64,000 nucleotides of DNA from Erodium maritimum (taxonomy: Eukaryota; Streptophyta; Magnoliopsida; Geraniales; Geraniaceae). Below the pieces are notes generated by a model. That model was not told the DNA's origin. It made no database searches and saw only the letters and a list, made by a program, of their open reading frames with translations. Location: the NCBI GenBank assembly GCA_963921825.1, contig OY997596.1, forward strand, positions 6,081,001 to 6,145,000. The letters are read 5' to 3'. Positions 31,677 to 42,048 of this stretch are shown piece after piece (the first letter of the stretch is position 1; every line of letters starts with the position of its first letter). Both the position numbers and the translations under genes were made by a program.

Positions 31677-32506
31677 GGCAGAGAGATGGTGCAAATGGAA
31701 GAGGATGCTAAAATTGACTGAGGATGAAGCTAGATCTCATTTCTATCCACCAAGAAACAATGATAAGCAGCTTCCCTGTTCATTGTTTTTTTCTTCTTCT
31801 AGTGAGTGGTTCACACCGCTCTTCTTTTGTGGAAAAGTAGTCAGTTGAAAATGTACAACTCATTCTTCTTCTTTTTTGAAATAAAGATTTATTTAACAAA
31901 AAATTCTTACCCACCGTACAAAACAAGTGTTCTATCCAGTGATGTGTTCAAGAACTTGAAAGACGATCAGTGAGATGACAGCTTTCAAATAAGGTGATAG
32001 AGCGCCTAGACAAGCAATGATCAGATCGGTCACGTCACCAAAGACAACAAGCACATTTAACCGATCAAGACACCAAAGGCAACAATCACATCCAACGAAA
32101 ACCTGTCGGTTGAAGACAAGTCTTTGACGACAAGTTTTTGGTAGATTGTTCGACGAGCATGACCATGAAGTTGGTCAAAGCTGATGGACGTTCGACCTTG
32201 AATTTGATGTAGAGATTGGAAAACCCATCTATTTGAATGGATGAGAAAGGATAGCCCGGGACATTGGGGCCATAATTCATGAGGCAATCTCAATGAACGT
32301 TGAGTGTACTCAAGAATGAGAGGGTGGAACTATACAACCACCTAAGAATAAGTATTCCGAATATGGTACTCAAGTTTTTTAATATATTTTCTTAATTTCT
32401 TGTTTTTTTGTTTCGTTTTAATTTTCAGACATTATATGACTTCCACAACAAGGACTACACGTTATTCTAGTGGATAGACCAAGAAGCTAAGGGGAGTTTC
32501 CAAGAC
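31677..32506 (+). pseudogene. Possible plant transposase_24 (Ptta/En-Spm) relic, left part
   Basis: A plus-strand reading starts ERWCKWKRMLKLTEDEARSH, similar to the W..WK..L pattern of plant transposase_24 proteins. It later has degraded blocks around 32160-32300 and an LYDFHNKDYTLF-like stretch before 32506. The Harbinger element inserts at 32507, and the right flank (49665-49835) continues with WLVDYWNFEAFK, a better match to the family's W..yW....fk signature. Introns and stops hinder a clean reading. Assignment is inference from a few motifs. Confidence 0.35.
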
Positions 32507-32943
32507 TAAGAGCATCCACAACCATCTCGCCGGCAGCTGACGAGATGGCGCTGGCAGGGAGGATTAAAAAGTGTTTTTTCTTTCCCAGCCAGCTCATCGT
32601 CTGTGCAAGGTGCAGTGGGGTCTTTGTTGCCGGCGGGGAGCCGCCAGCGTTAAGGGAAAAATATGTTTTAAACAATTAAATATATTATAAATTCTGACGA
32701 TAATTTTATTATTATTACGATAATAAGCACACACAAGAAAGATAAAAACATAAACGATATTACATATTCACGATTTACAGCTCACAACGTACTGGAGGAA
32801 TTTGGGTTGGTCTCTAACGACCTCCCAAAGATAACACTTAGTGAATTGCTAAGCATGTCGGCTAACATACTCGCCCGCCACTGCAGATCGAAAGTATGCT
32901 TCGGTTTGTCCCGGCGGGGCTGCCTGAACACCTACACGGTAGC

Positions 32944-34731
32944 TGATGCAGGTGCATTTTAACACATAAAAGGGCCACTTTATATCGAATTTTATAGGCT
33001 TTTGGTCCCGGTTTTCTATCATATATTTAGATTTAGCATGAATAACTGATTTTATCGATATGTTCGGGGTTTCGATGGATTTCCGACGTATTTTGGGTGT
33101 TTTGTGCATGTGGACCGTTAAGAGGGACGATTTTGGTCGCTTCGAAATATACTCATGACTGGTCTTGTTTTGTAGGTCTTGAAAAGAGAAATATTTTGGC
33201 GCAAAAACGAGATCAATCGGAGTCCAAACGAAGCTGGAGCGAGCGAAATAGCGAAAAAATGATCAAAAGAGAGGAGTGCCCAGCTGGCCGACACGTGGCG
33301 CCGCCGTTCTCCCCTCTGCTCAACACGTGTCCAACGCCAGCCGTAAGCCCAGCCGCCAGCCGCCCTCCGTCCGCCACGTGTCCCTTCTGGCCCCGCCTGT
33401 CCAGCCGCCACACGCCCTCCGTCTGCCACGTGTCCGGCCCAGCCTCCGCCTGCTGCCACGTGGTGTTCACCTAGCCGCCACACGCCCTCCTGCCGACACC
33501 TGTCCCCATCTGCTCCCCTTTCTCCCATTGACACGTGTTAGGGCTTCAGCAGCTCCTCCCCTCCATCATTTGGGTGCGCCGCAACCCAATTAAAAGAGGG
33601 GCATCTGATTCATTTTAAGGGGGCTTCTTCAACACTATTTTTACGGAGAGCAGAGACGAACACCAGACACCATTTTTTGTATAGTTTTTATTCTTTTTTT
33701 TTTAGAGAAAGCTTTTTATCTTGTATTGTTTGTTGAGAATCAAATTAATTTGTGGGTAGAGAATCAATTTGAGATTTATTTGAGTGTTGATTTTTGGAGA
33801 CAAACTCCATTGTTGGCTACACAAGTGAATTTGTTTTGGTGGATTTTCAAGAGCATCAAGGTTAGAGATTGGAGGAAGAGAAGATCAAGCTTTGGACGAC
33901 TAAATCGGTGATTGTATCTCAACTTTCATCTTGATTATGAGTTTAATTGTTTGCTTCTTTTCATTCTTGTATTTTCTCACCATGAACACCTAAACCCCCA
34001 ATTTCTAGGGTTATGGGGGATTAGAGTAGTGATTTCTATAAATTGGATACTTCGATTGTGGTGTTGTTGATTTGTATTAGTGTCTATGATTGATTTGTGC
34101 TTAATGCTTTACCTCCCGTGTAGGCTTGGTAATTGTTTCGAATTAGTGTTCGTCGCTCGAAAGAGGAGGATTCTAATTAAGTCAAAAATCGATCATAGGT
34201 TGGATTTAAACTCTAGCTAGAACTAGCGGGGTTAATACAACTACAATAGCCATAGACTTGTTTGGTCGAAAGTTAGAAGTTGTCATAGAGCTTAACGCTT
34301 TGGGTCTTCCTACATCGTGATTCGAAAGAACTCGGTGGTTAGATTCCATTAGGGTCCGAATTGTTCGAAAGAAGTTAGGACTAGAGTCGAGACAACTCGT
34401 TGCCTCTAAAATAAATCGACATCGCTACAATCGAACGTGTTCAATTCTATGGAATGAACTTGATGAACCCATACCCTTGATCTCTCTTCGCTTGATTCAA
34501 GATAAGAAAACTCTCTGTTAAATTCTGTATTTTATTTTTAGTTGTTATAGGTTTATTTTTCAAACTTAAAAACTCGATTTTTACCGAAACAGTTTAGCTA
34601 CAAGCTTTGAATAGTAAGTGATTGTCTATTGCTCCTTTGGGCTCGATATTCCGGACTTCAAATCCGATTACTACTTGACGGCCGGTGCACTTGTCGTGCT
34701 CAAGTTTGCGATTAAAACCCGCAGGGCGTCA
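32944..34731 (+). repeat. Probable 5' LTR of the Athila/Tat-like element
   Basis: It starts TGATGCAGGTGCATTTTAAC and ends GCAGGGCGTCA, seven bases before the PBS. With no second LTR, the start is inferred from the TG and the sequence change. Length about 1.8 kb fits Athila/Tat LTRs. Confidence 0.5.
33292..33537 (+). promoter_or_regulatory. Six G-box (CACGTG) sites in the LTR
   Basis: CACGTG occurs at 33292, 33324, 33375, 33427, 33457 and 33532, mostly within CCACGTGTC or ACACGTGT contexts, in a pyrimidine-rich repeat. bZIP and bHLH factors of light, abscisic acid and stress pathways bind such cores. The block lies upstream of the probable transcription start of the element. Confidence 0.6.
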
Positions 34732-34738
34732 AGTTTTA

Positions 34739-34756
34739 TGGCGCCGTTGCCGGGGA
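34739..34756 (+). other. Athila-type primer-binding site
   Basis: TGGCGCCGTTGCCGGGGA is the PBS commonly found in Athila/Tat Gypsy elements, which prime from an elongator tRNA rather than initiator Met. It identifies the lineage. Confidence 0.8.
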
Positions 34757-34850
34757 GCAATTAGGCGACCCTTGCTATATAGTTTGTGCTACGTCTGTTT
34801 CATTCTTGTATATATTTTTCTTTTAGTTGATTCTTTGCATCGTATCTTTT

Positions 34851-35963
34851 ATGGAGAATTGGTTTCCTAATAATGGGAATTGTGATATATGTGGAGCTAA
34901 TGATCATTATTTTTACAATTGCGAGGTTCTTTTGAATTCAAGGGACTATAGTCAAAATTGGGGGGACGCTTCCACTTTTGAATTGCCTAGTGAAGAGGAT
35001 TTTTGTCTAGCTTTTCCAAACCGATTTGAGGAGGAAAAGCGACATGATGAGATGGACAAGATGGACGAGATGATGAGGAAACAAGAGGAACAAGTGTCCA
35101 TGGTCCAAGAGCTTCAAGGTCAAATGGTCGATCTCGTGCAATTGATTAATGAGACAAACTTTGATGATCAAGCAGTCCACATTGAGGATGATTATTCTGA
35201 GCACTTATGTGACACAACAGAAGAAGAAACTCGTGATACAACCATGAGTTTAGAGGTAAGTGCAGAATGTGAGGTATCAAGTTCTTATCCCTCTTCTATT
35301 ATGACAATTGATTCTCCATGTAGTTTTGATGCATTGAATTCTATAAGTGTAAATATTGAATGTACAGTTGTAGAAAATAGTTCACAAACTCTTGATGAGC
35401 CAAATCTTCCCATAGTATCCATAGAGTTGGCTAACAGATTGATTAGATATCCAAGGGGTACTATGGAAGATGCTCGTAAGAGAGGGGTTATGTTTGAATC
35501 TCCCATTGATTTTATTTTGTTAGACATCGAGCATGATGTCGAAATTCCATTTAGTGTGGGAGATTCATTTTTAGATTCTAGCAAATCAATTCTTTATGTT
35601 CAACCTATACCGTTGATTTATAAATTTAATGTTGAGCATAAAGTTTTTGATTCATTTGCTAGTTCTCATTTCCCGTTTGTGAGTTATTATTCTATTTCGG
35701 TAGATGCTACTAACCCTTTTGGGCTTGTGCATTTTCCGATTCATGGGATTCAAATCCCTCCCAAGCTATGCAAAGATGAGTTTGATCATGATTATTCTCC
35801 CACACTAAATGTCAAAACGGTGGATGTTCCGGGCCAGATGCTGCCAGTGGTCCCTGCACTACTTTTGGGTGCGCGGCAGGGCACCGGCCGGAGCATTTTG
35901 GAAAAAATTGGCGAACACTTCCGGCCAGTACCTATTATTTGGCCCCGGCCGGGAATCCTATAG
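34851..35963 (+). CDS. Gag-protease ORF of the Athila/Tat-like element
   Basis: The frame is open from 34827; I prefer the ATG at 34851 (MENWFPNNGNCDICG), about 95 bases after the PBS. A CCHC zinc knuckle lies at the very N-terminus (CDICGANDHYFYNC, spacing C-2-C-4-H-4-C). An acidic, Met/Glu-rich helix follows (KMDEMMRKQEEQVSMV), probably a coiled coil. Near residues 190-250, LANRLIRYPRGTMEDAR and DFILLDIEHDVEIPFSVGD match the second half of Athila/Tat retropepsins. The N-terminal half with the DSG/DTG active site is missing, so protease activity is unlikely. The last ~45 codons appear to run into unrelated DNA. It is intact as an ORF of about 370 codons. Alternatively it is a decayed but still open relic. 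Confidence 0.6.
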   Translation: MENWFPNNGNCDICGANDHYFYNCEVLLNSRDYSQNWGDASTFELPSEEDFCLAFPNRFEEEKRHDEMDKMDEMMRKQEEQVSMVQELQGQMVDLVQLINETNFDDQAVHIEDDYSEHLCDTTEEETRDTTMSLEVSAECEVSSSYPSSIMTIDSPCSFDALNSISVNIECTVVENSSQTLDEPNLPIVSIELANRLIRYPRGTMEDARKRGVMFESPIDFILLDIEHDVEIPFSVGDSFLDSSKSILYVQPIPLIYKFNVEHKVFDSFASSHFPFVSYYSISVDATNPFGLVHFPIHGIQIPPKLCKDEFDHDYSPTLNVKTVDVPGQMLPVVPALLLGARQGTGRSILEKIGEHFRPVPIIWPRPGIL

Positions 35964-36433
35964 CCAACATAAGACCAACACCATCTCTTCCTCGAGACTC
36001 CAGGGGTGTGCTGCTACGCCGGCCATTGGACCTTCGAACAAGAGCAGAACTTTAGAACGAAAAAAGCTTGGGAGTAAGAGAGCATGTTGGGAGAAGAGGT
36101 GTGAAAAAAATGAAATGATAAGGTGGCTTTTATAGCCAAAACCGCCGGCTATGTAGGGGTATTTTGGTCATTTTTCATGTTGGTGTCAATAATGTCACTC
36201 ATCCCTATAAAACTACAATACAATAAATGTAAAAAAACTACAACTTCTTTTAAATTAATTGAAACCAACAATTCATAAAACATCAGAGACACTAATACTT
36301 AAAAAAACAACAGTTCATTACCGAAATAGAAACTAAAACTTTAAAAAACAACAATTCATTACCAAAACAGAGAATACAAATTTTGAAAAAAAACAACAAA
36401 CTAATTAAAATAAAGAGCGGCGGCACTACTTCA
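35871..36433. other. Harbinger interior, no gene seen
   Basis: GC-rich palindromic words (CCGGCCGGAG, CCCCGGCCGGG) are followed by AT-rich DNA. No transposase motif was found on either strand. Confidence 0.45.
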
Positions 36434-37405
36434 TCAGATTGCGAAAAATCTCAAGTTTCGCATAATGTGCCTCGAGCTGGGGGGAGTCATGGCGGACGTG
36501 TCCTTTGCTTCCTCGGCCATCCACTGATCAAATGTCTTGAGCTTCAGCTGCGCAGCGGTTTCTCTTTCCCTAGCGTTTCTTGCTTCTTTGGCCGCTAAAT
36601 GGGCATGTTGAACACTCTCGACAATCTCTTTCTTAGATGCTACAGGGTTCTTACCTCTGAGCCTAGCAGCTTTGGCAGCCTTCTGACCCATAGGTCGCTT
36701 GTACGACGTTTGGCACTCCGTATTAGCACCTGTCGTCTGCTGACTGTCCTCAAACATCATGTCCTCACGAGTCCGCTTTCCCGAGTCGCTAGACTCCTCG
36801 ACATCGAACTGAATACTCGGTGTCCCTCCGTTGGCTTCCTCGGGCACCTCGACGGCAAAGTATTTTGAATTCCACTTGTGTTCGTTTTTCACTAGTCCCC
36901 ACCAATGTTTCCATGTGAATGGATGTCCATTCACTTGTAAGTATTGTCGCTCGGTCAGTGACATGACCTCATCATCGGAACGGCCGCTCCGGTGGTCCCT
37001 GCAGTTCTTGACAAACATCCCCTAGAAGCTCGTCACCCTCGTGTTGGTTTGATCCCAGTGGTCTTTGCACTGCTTATTTGTCCTTAACGGATCATCCGGT
37101 CCACGCATACCAGCAAGTTCTTCGGCGATGGCCGCCCAGTACTTCAGATTGTGCTTCTGATTCCCTTGAATTGAGTCGTACAAATGGTGCATCCAAGCTC
37201 GAACTAACCGCTCGTCCTCTTCGACGGTCCACAAACATCGCTTCCCTCTACGTTTCGGTGGAACAACGGGGGCGGGTTAGGTAAGCGGTGGAGATGCATT
37301 GATAGTCGGATCAAATGGAAGGTTTGGTGGAAAAAACTCTTGCGTCATCGGGTCGTCCGCCAACGACCTATAAATTCTTCCACACTCATTGAGATCGAAC
37401 GACAT
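36434..37405 (-). pseudogene. Harbinger ORF1-type Myb/SANT-like, NAM-associated protein
   Basis: On the minus strand MSFDLNECGRIYRSLADD starts at 37405. A stop at 37277-37279 precedes WTVEEDERLVRAWMH, the first helix of a trihelix/SANT-like domain, which continues KYWAAIAEELAG and RTNKQCKDHWDQTNTRV. A second stop at 37022-37024 falls before MFVKNCRDH; the C-terminal part has FTWKHWWGLVKNEHKW and a Lys/Arg/Glu-rich helix (AKEARNARERETAAQLKLK), ending at 36434. The WKHWW...KW pattern is typical of the NAM-associated domain found in Harbinger-linked genes. In active elements this protein binds the transposon ends and helps the transposase into the nucleus. Two in-frame stops make this a pseudogene, though the frame is otherwise kept. 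Confidence 0.8.
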
Positions 37406-38094
37406 TGTAATAGAAATTTGAAATAAAAGGGAGAAAAGAGAGAAGAGAGGATGAATTGTGGATGAAAAATGAAATAGATGGGTTGATACTTATAGGGGGA
37501 AAGTAAAAAAATAATTGTTAACTACCGGCGCAGGGACACGTGTCGCCAGCGTGTCACGCCCCAAATCCGGTTTCGTACAGACTCGAGACGTGACTAAAGA
37601 TTTACGGTAAAACAAAAATAATGAAATAAAATAAAGCTTCCAAATGAAATAAACCCTTCAAAAAGTAAAGAGTCACAGCTCAAACGGTAAAACACAATAT
37701 CCAACATAAAAGAGTACACGTCTCTAAAACTAGCTAAACCATCAAGCTCCCAAGCTCCGAGAGTCCGGCTAATACTGTTCCCGCTCAACACCTGAAACAC
37801 CACAAAGACAGGAGGGGTGAGCTTACGCTCAGTAGGGAAAATGCATAACCAGGTCACCCTTTTAGTTTAATAAACAGGAGTTCACAAGTTCATTCAAATC
37901 TTAATAAAACGAGAAACCAAACCGATGATGAAATACGGAGGCAAACCGAATGTTTAACAATTTCAAAGAGTCAATAATGATCGTAGGAAAATAAGAGAAT
38001 CAATGCATTTCTTAAATACTCAATAGAAGATCGAACGTTCAAGTAATGTCGTGGGACATGAAGTCGCCACCCTCCGATCCACAATACTGGTTAT

Positions 38095-39779
38095 TGTTAG
38101 TCTTAATGCCCGTAGCTCAATCATAAATGTCCAAATGTATATATCATCGTTAGCAATAAAATTAAAGCGGCTTTATATTACTTATGTGTTGGAGTAATAT
38201 ATCGATGTGTGCTCTGATCTATACCCACCATGCGAATAGAACCATAGATCGAGATAGATCACACTCGATGGGTCCCTAGTCAACAAAGCTTCACTAGAAG
38301 CGACTAGTATGAAAGATGGCTCTTTATGGCTTACGTTCTGTTAGTCATTGGTGGGATTCCGGAGTCTGATCATAGATATCATGTGGGACATGATATTGGA
38401 CGACCCGCCCTGAATATGTGCCATAGATTAAGTCATGAACATATTCAGTGTTGTAGCTTGTCATGTATCCTTAGACCAAGGAGTCTTTGTGATCGCTATG
38501 TAGTCAACAACTGAGTTTGACCTGAGCCTAACGTTGTCCGTAACAGGGCTTCCATAACGGCCAGTATTGGCTTGGGGACGGGCTACATGAGTGACACGAA
38601 AGACGGCTAAGGGATTTATCCCTCATACTAAGGTATAGGAAAGATATCGGTTCTCGGCCACTTGATCGAGAGTGACTGGAAGAATAGCATGGCCATGCAC
38701 ATGATACTGGGTATCATATCTTCAGTCATCTCACATATCAAGGAACGGTGATTGAGAATAATAAGGATGACGGCTCTATGCCTTATCTCAATCAGGATAT
38801 CGGAGATAAAAGGATAATGACAGGGACGACGGAAAGGTTAGAATCGACAGGGTCGATTCGTTATGTAGTGTCAGGCAATACTAAAGTCTCGTTAGTTGCC
38901 ACTTAAATAGGATCAAGTAAAATGGGATTTTACGTTGATCTATTGACATGCATAAACCTAAGGGTCACACCGGAGGATGAAACTCATTGACACATTTATG
39001 GAGAATGGCCAAAAGGGAGTTGTCTCGGGACATGACCAAAACTGGGTTTTGGGTCATGTGCCCGTAAGTGAATAGGACTTTACGGATCGAGACAAGGCTT
39101 GGAGTCTTGGGATTGATCGCGTCGGATAATGTTGGACATTTCCGGTATGGAAGGCATGGAGGCGATGAGCGAATCACGGGACCTCGTTGGAAATGGTCAC
39201 GGGCCATGTTCCAAGAGGCCCATGAAAGGCCCATGCAACCAAGGCCCATGGAACTAATTAATCAAGTCTTGATTAATTAGTACTAAGTAAGCAAGACAAG
39301 GATTAAGGTGTTGGTGATTCACCACCTAACCCAATCTTGTCTTGCCATACTTTGTCCTATTTACACCTTACTTGACACCATACTTGTCCCATGCCTTTAG
39401 TTGGACAAGTATGGGTTTTGTTATGTTTAAGTCATCTTTTTTCAACATAACAAGACAAGACAAGAATAGGAAACACATTTTCTCTCCCTCTTCCATGGCC
39501 ATTTCGGGTTTGGCTAGTTTCCACCTCCATGTTTGTGTTCTTGAGTCCTCAAAGAGAAGAACTACGTGGCTTTGATTCCCATGTGGATACGTAGGCGTCT
39601 TGGAGACTCAAGCCAATCATTCGTTAACCGGTGTTCTTGTTTTGGTAAGAACTAGTGCTGAATTTTTCTCTTGTTAATCCATTCTTTGTTAGTTGTTTCA
39701 TGGTTCTAATTGTCTCTTGGTTTTCATTGATTTTCCGCTGCGAGTTGGTTCATCTCCAACCCTACCTCGAGACCCAACA
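38095..39779. mobile_element. Solo LTR 3, unrelated family, TSD GTTAT
   Basis: The insert starts TGTTAGTCTTAATGC and ends CTCGAGACCCAACA, with GTTAT at 38090-38094 and 39780-39784. The right LTR lacks it, giving the exact empty site. At 1685 bp with TG...CA ends, a 5-bp TSD and no coding capacity, it is best read as a solo LTR. The text near 39575-39610 (ATGTGGATACGTAGGC) resembles downstream LTR regions, so it may point right. No other copy exists in the window to name the family. Confidence 0.85.
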
Positions 39780-40194
39780 GTTATGTCATGTCGGATTTTT
39801 CCTCGGTCTAGAGGAGACGCATAACGTCGCAAAGACGTATAACTTCGAGAATGCCGGAAACATCCCTAGGAGGACGCATATCATCGGGATTCTCGGAAAC
39901 GTCTCCAAAGGACCATATGTCATCGGGACAAGTAGAAGAATGTCGTGGGACATGTAGTCGCCACCCTCCGATTCACAATACTCTTTGTGTCATGTCGGAT
40001 CCCATACTCCGATCCACATTAGTCCTTGTGTTATGTCGGATTGTCCCTCGGTACAGAGGAGGCACATACATCGAGGCTACCGGAAACAATCCCTGAGGAA
40101 CGTTTATTATCGGGATTCTCGGAAATGCCCCCAAGGGACCATATGTCATAGGGAACCGAGGTAATAGCCATGATGTATCAACAATAATCATTCT

Positions 40195-40545
40195 ATCATC
40201 CTACACCGGACTCCTCAACGGTGTAGGTGCCATGTTGTATCAACAATAATCATTATATCATCCTACACCGGACTCCTCAACGGTGTGGGTCCAATAACCA
40301 ATGCCCCGCAGGGTGAACCATTATCTGCACCGGAATCCTCCACGGTGTATATCCCATAACCAATGCCCCGCAGGGTAAACCATTATCTGCACCGGAATCC
40401 TCACGGTGTATATCCAATAACCAATGCCCCGCAGGGTAAACCATTCCCCACACCGGAATCCTCAACGGTGTGGGTACCATACCAAATCACCATTAATCAT
40501 TCTCTCATCCTACACCGGACTCCTCAACGGTGTAGGTATCGTACC
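40195..40545 (-). repeat. Array of ACCGG/CCGGT-type hairpins in the left LTR
   Basis: CCTACACCG pairs with CGGTGTAGG at 40200-40227 and 40509-40536. CCCACACCG pairs with CGGTGTGGG at 40447-40474. At 40262-40289 the pair is CCTACACCG with CGGTGTGGG, a one-wobble intermediate. Shorter TGCACCG...CGGTGTA pairs lie between them. Loops are 10 bases (GACTCCTCAA type). Confidence 0.75.
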
Positions 40546-42048
40546 GTATCAACAATAATCATCATATCACGCAGGATCACTCAAACAATGCCCCTAAGGG
40601 TCCATAACCAATCATAGAAATACACACGTTCATCAGTACACACCACACGTGATTTATACCCAAAATTATACTTACCATCACTTACCACTTGCTCTCCACC
40701 GGTAAATCGATCACCTGATCATGCCTCCTTGGCACAACCAGTCATACTCGATCAACCATTCAATCATTTAAGCATTCAATCCATCAACCAATGAGTCAAG
40801 CATTCAAGTTCAACATTCAAACATTCAAGCATGCATTCGCTCTAGTTTCATTAGACTCTTGATTATCCTAATGACTAGCAAACAAGCATGTGAGGCTAAC
40901 ACACAACTAATCTGATGGCTCATCACGGCCTCTCTATCACGGCCTTTAATTGTCCAAATTAATTTAATTAAACTGAATTTAAAATGATTTTCTTTAAAAC
41001 TGGGTTGACCCGGATCCGACCCGGATCCAAGCCCAAACCTGGATCCAGAACCCAGATCTGACCCGGAACCGGTCCAGTCCTGACCCGGACCCGAACCAGA
41101 TCCGGGTCCAGCCCGGTCCGACCCCGAGCCCATGTTTGAGCCTGGCCCGAGTCCACACTGGGCTAAGGCCCGTCCTTTGTTGCGGTCTGGCCTAAGGCCC
41201 AACACGGTCTGGTGGCCCACCCAAATCTGAGAGAAGGGCTAGGGTTTGCCTTGTGTTGCGACAGCGCCGGCGGGGGGTTTGGGTCTCCGGCGTCTTCGAG
41301 GTCACTCCGGTCTTCTCCGGCTTCGACAGAGCGGCGGTGGTGGAAGTGGAGAGCTCGAAGAAGGTTCTCGCCGCTGGTGACGGTGTCAGGAGACTCGGCG
41401 CGACGAGGGGAGATAGGAAGAGGGTTTCTCGAGCCCTTCCCGTTCCAGATCTGTCTCGAGAAGCCTTCGCCGGCGAGGAAACGAACGCTTGGAGTCGAGG
41501 ACTCCGGTCGTGCTTCTCTCGCTCAAGTCCGATCAAATCGAACCCAACGCCTCACGATTTTCAGGCGAGGGACGACGGAATCTCGTGAGGGAGTGGGCTC
41601 TCGTCGCTGGTCGTGCTCCCCAGAAACGGCGAGGCTTGAACCGAAGAGGGAAAAAGGGAGAGGGAAACGGGTGTCGGGGTTGTCACGGTGAAAATCGATG
41701 AAGGAGAAGAAGACGAGCTGGAGGTGGAGGAGAAGAGAGAGCTCAAGCCGGGAGCTCTGGTTTGCGTGATCGAGGGAGGAGAGGCGAGAGGAACTGATGC
41801 TTCGGCTTGCGTGCGTACCAGTGAGAGCTGAAGAGGCGTCAACTAGGGTTAGCGAACCCGAACTGGGTTGGGCCTGACACTGAGGGTTGGGCCTGGTCGG
41901 TTCCGGCCCAAAGTTCAGCCCAGCTCAACAAGCTCTAATCCCTTTTTTTTTCTTTTTTTTCTTTCTTTTCAACAGTACTTGTTGCAATTTCCTACCTCAA
42001 GGTTTTGATTTTCAAAATATTGCCCTTTAAAATAAATGGGGTTTTACA

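Larger units (their letters stand above)
32944..35870 (+). mobile_element. Athila/Tat-like Gypsy fragment: 5' LTR, PBS, gag-protease
   Basis: A probable LTR (32944-34731) is followed by an 18-base PBS and an ORF with a zinc knuckle and a protease-like region. No RT, integrase or 3' LTR follows. The element ends near 35820-35870, where the sequence changes to GC-rich Harbinger-like or other DNA. It is therefore a 3'-truncated or non-autonomous derivative. Boundaries are approximate, especially on the right. Confidence 0.6.
37552..42048 (-). repeat. 3' LTR (left) of the non-autonomous Gypsy, with nested solo LTR
   Basis: It starts TGTCACGCCCCAAATCCGG and ends AAATGGGGTTTTACA. Subtracting the nested element and one TSD gives about 2.8 kb. 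The segment matching 47968-48358 of the right LTR is missing at about 40937. Open frames at 41192-41842 lie in a GC-rich part shared by both LTRs and are not genes. Confidence 0.93.

Noticed and set aside
32670..32943. Harbinger DDE transposase near the left end
   Set aside because: Minus-strand readings gave no DDE-type motif or recognisable C-terminus, so I did not call it.
41192..41842. Overlapping ORFs in the GC-rich part of the LTR
   Set aside because: The same block is present in the other LTR (48640-49260) with differing frames; both are non-coding LTR sequence.
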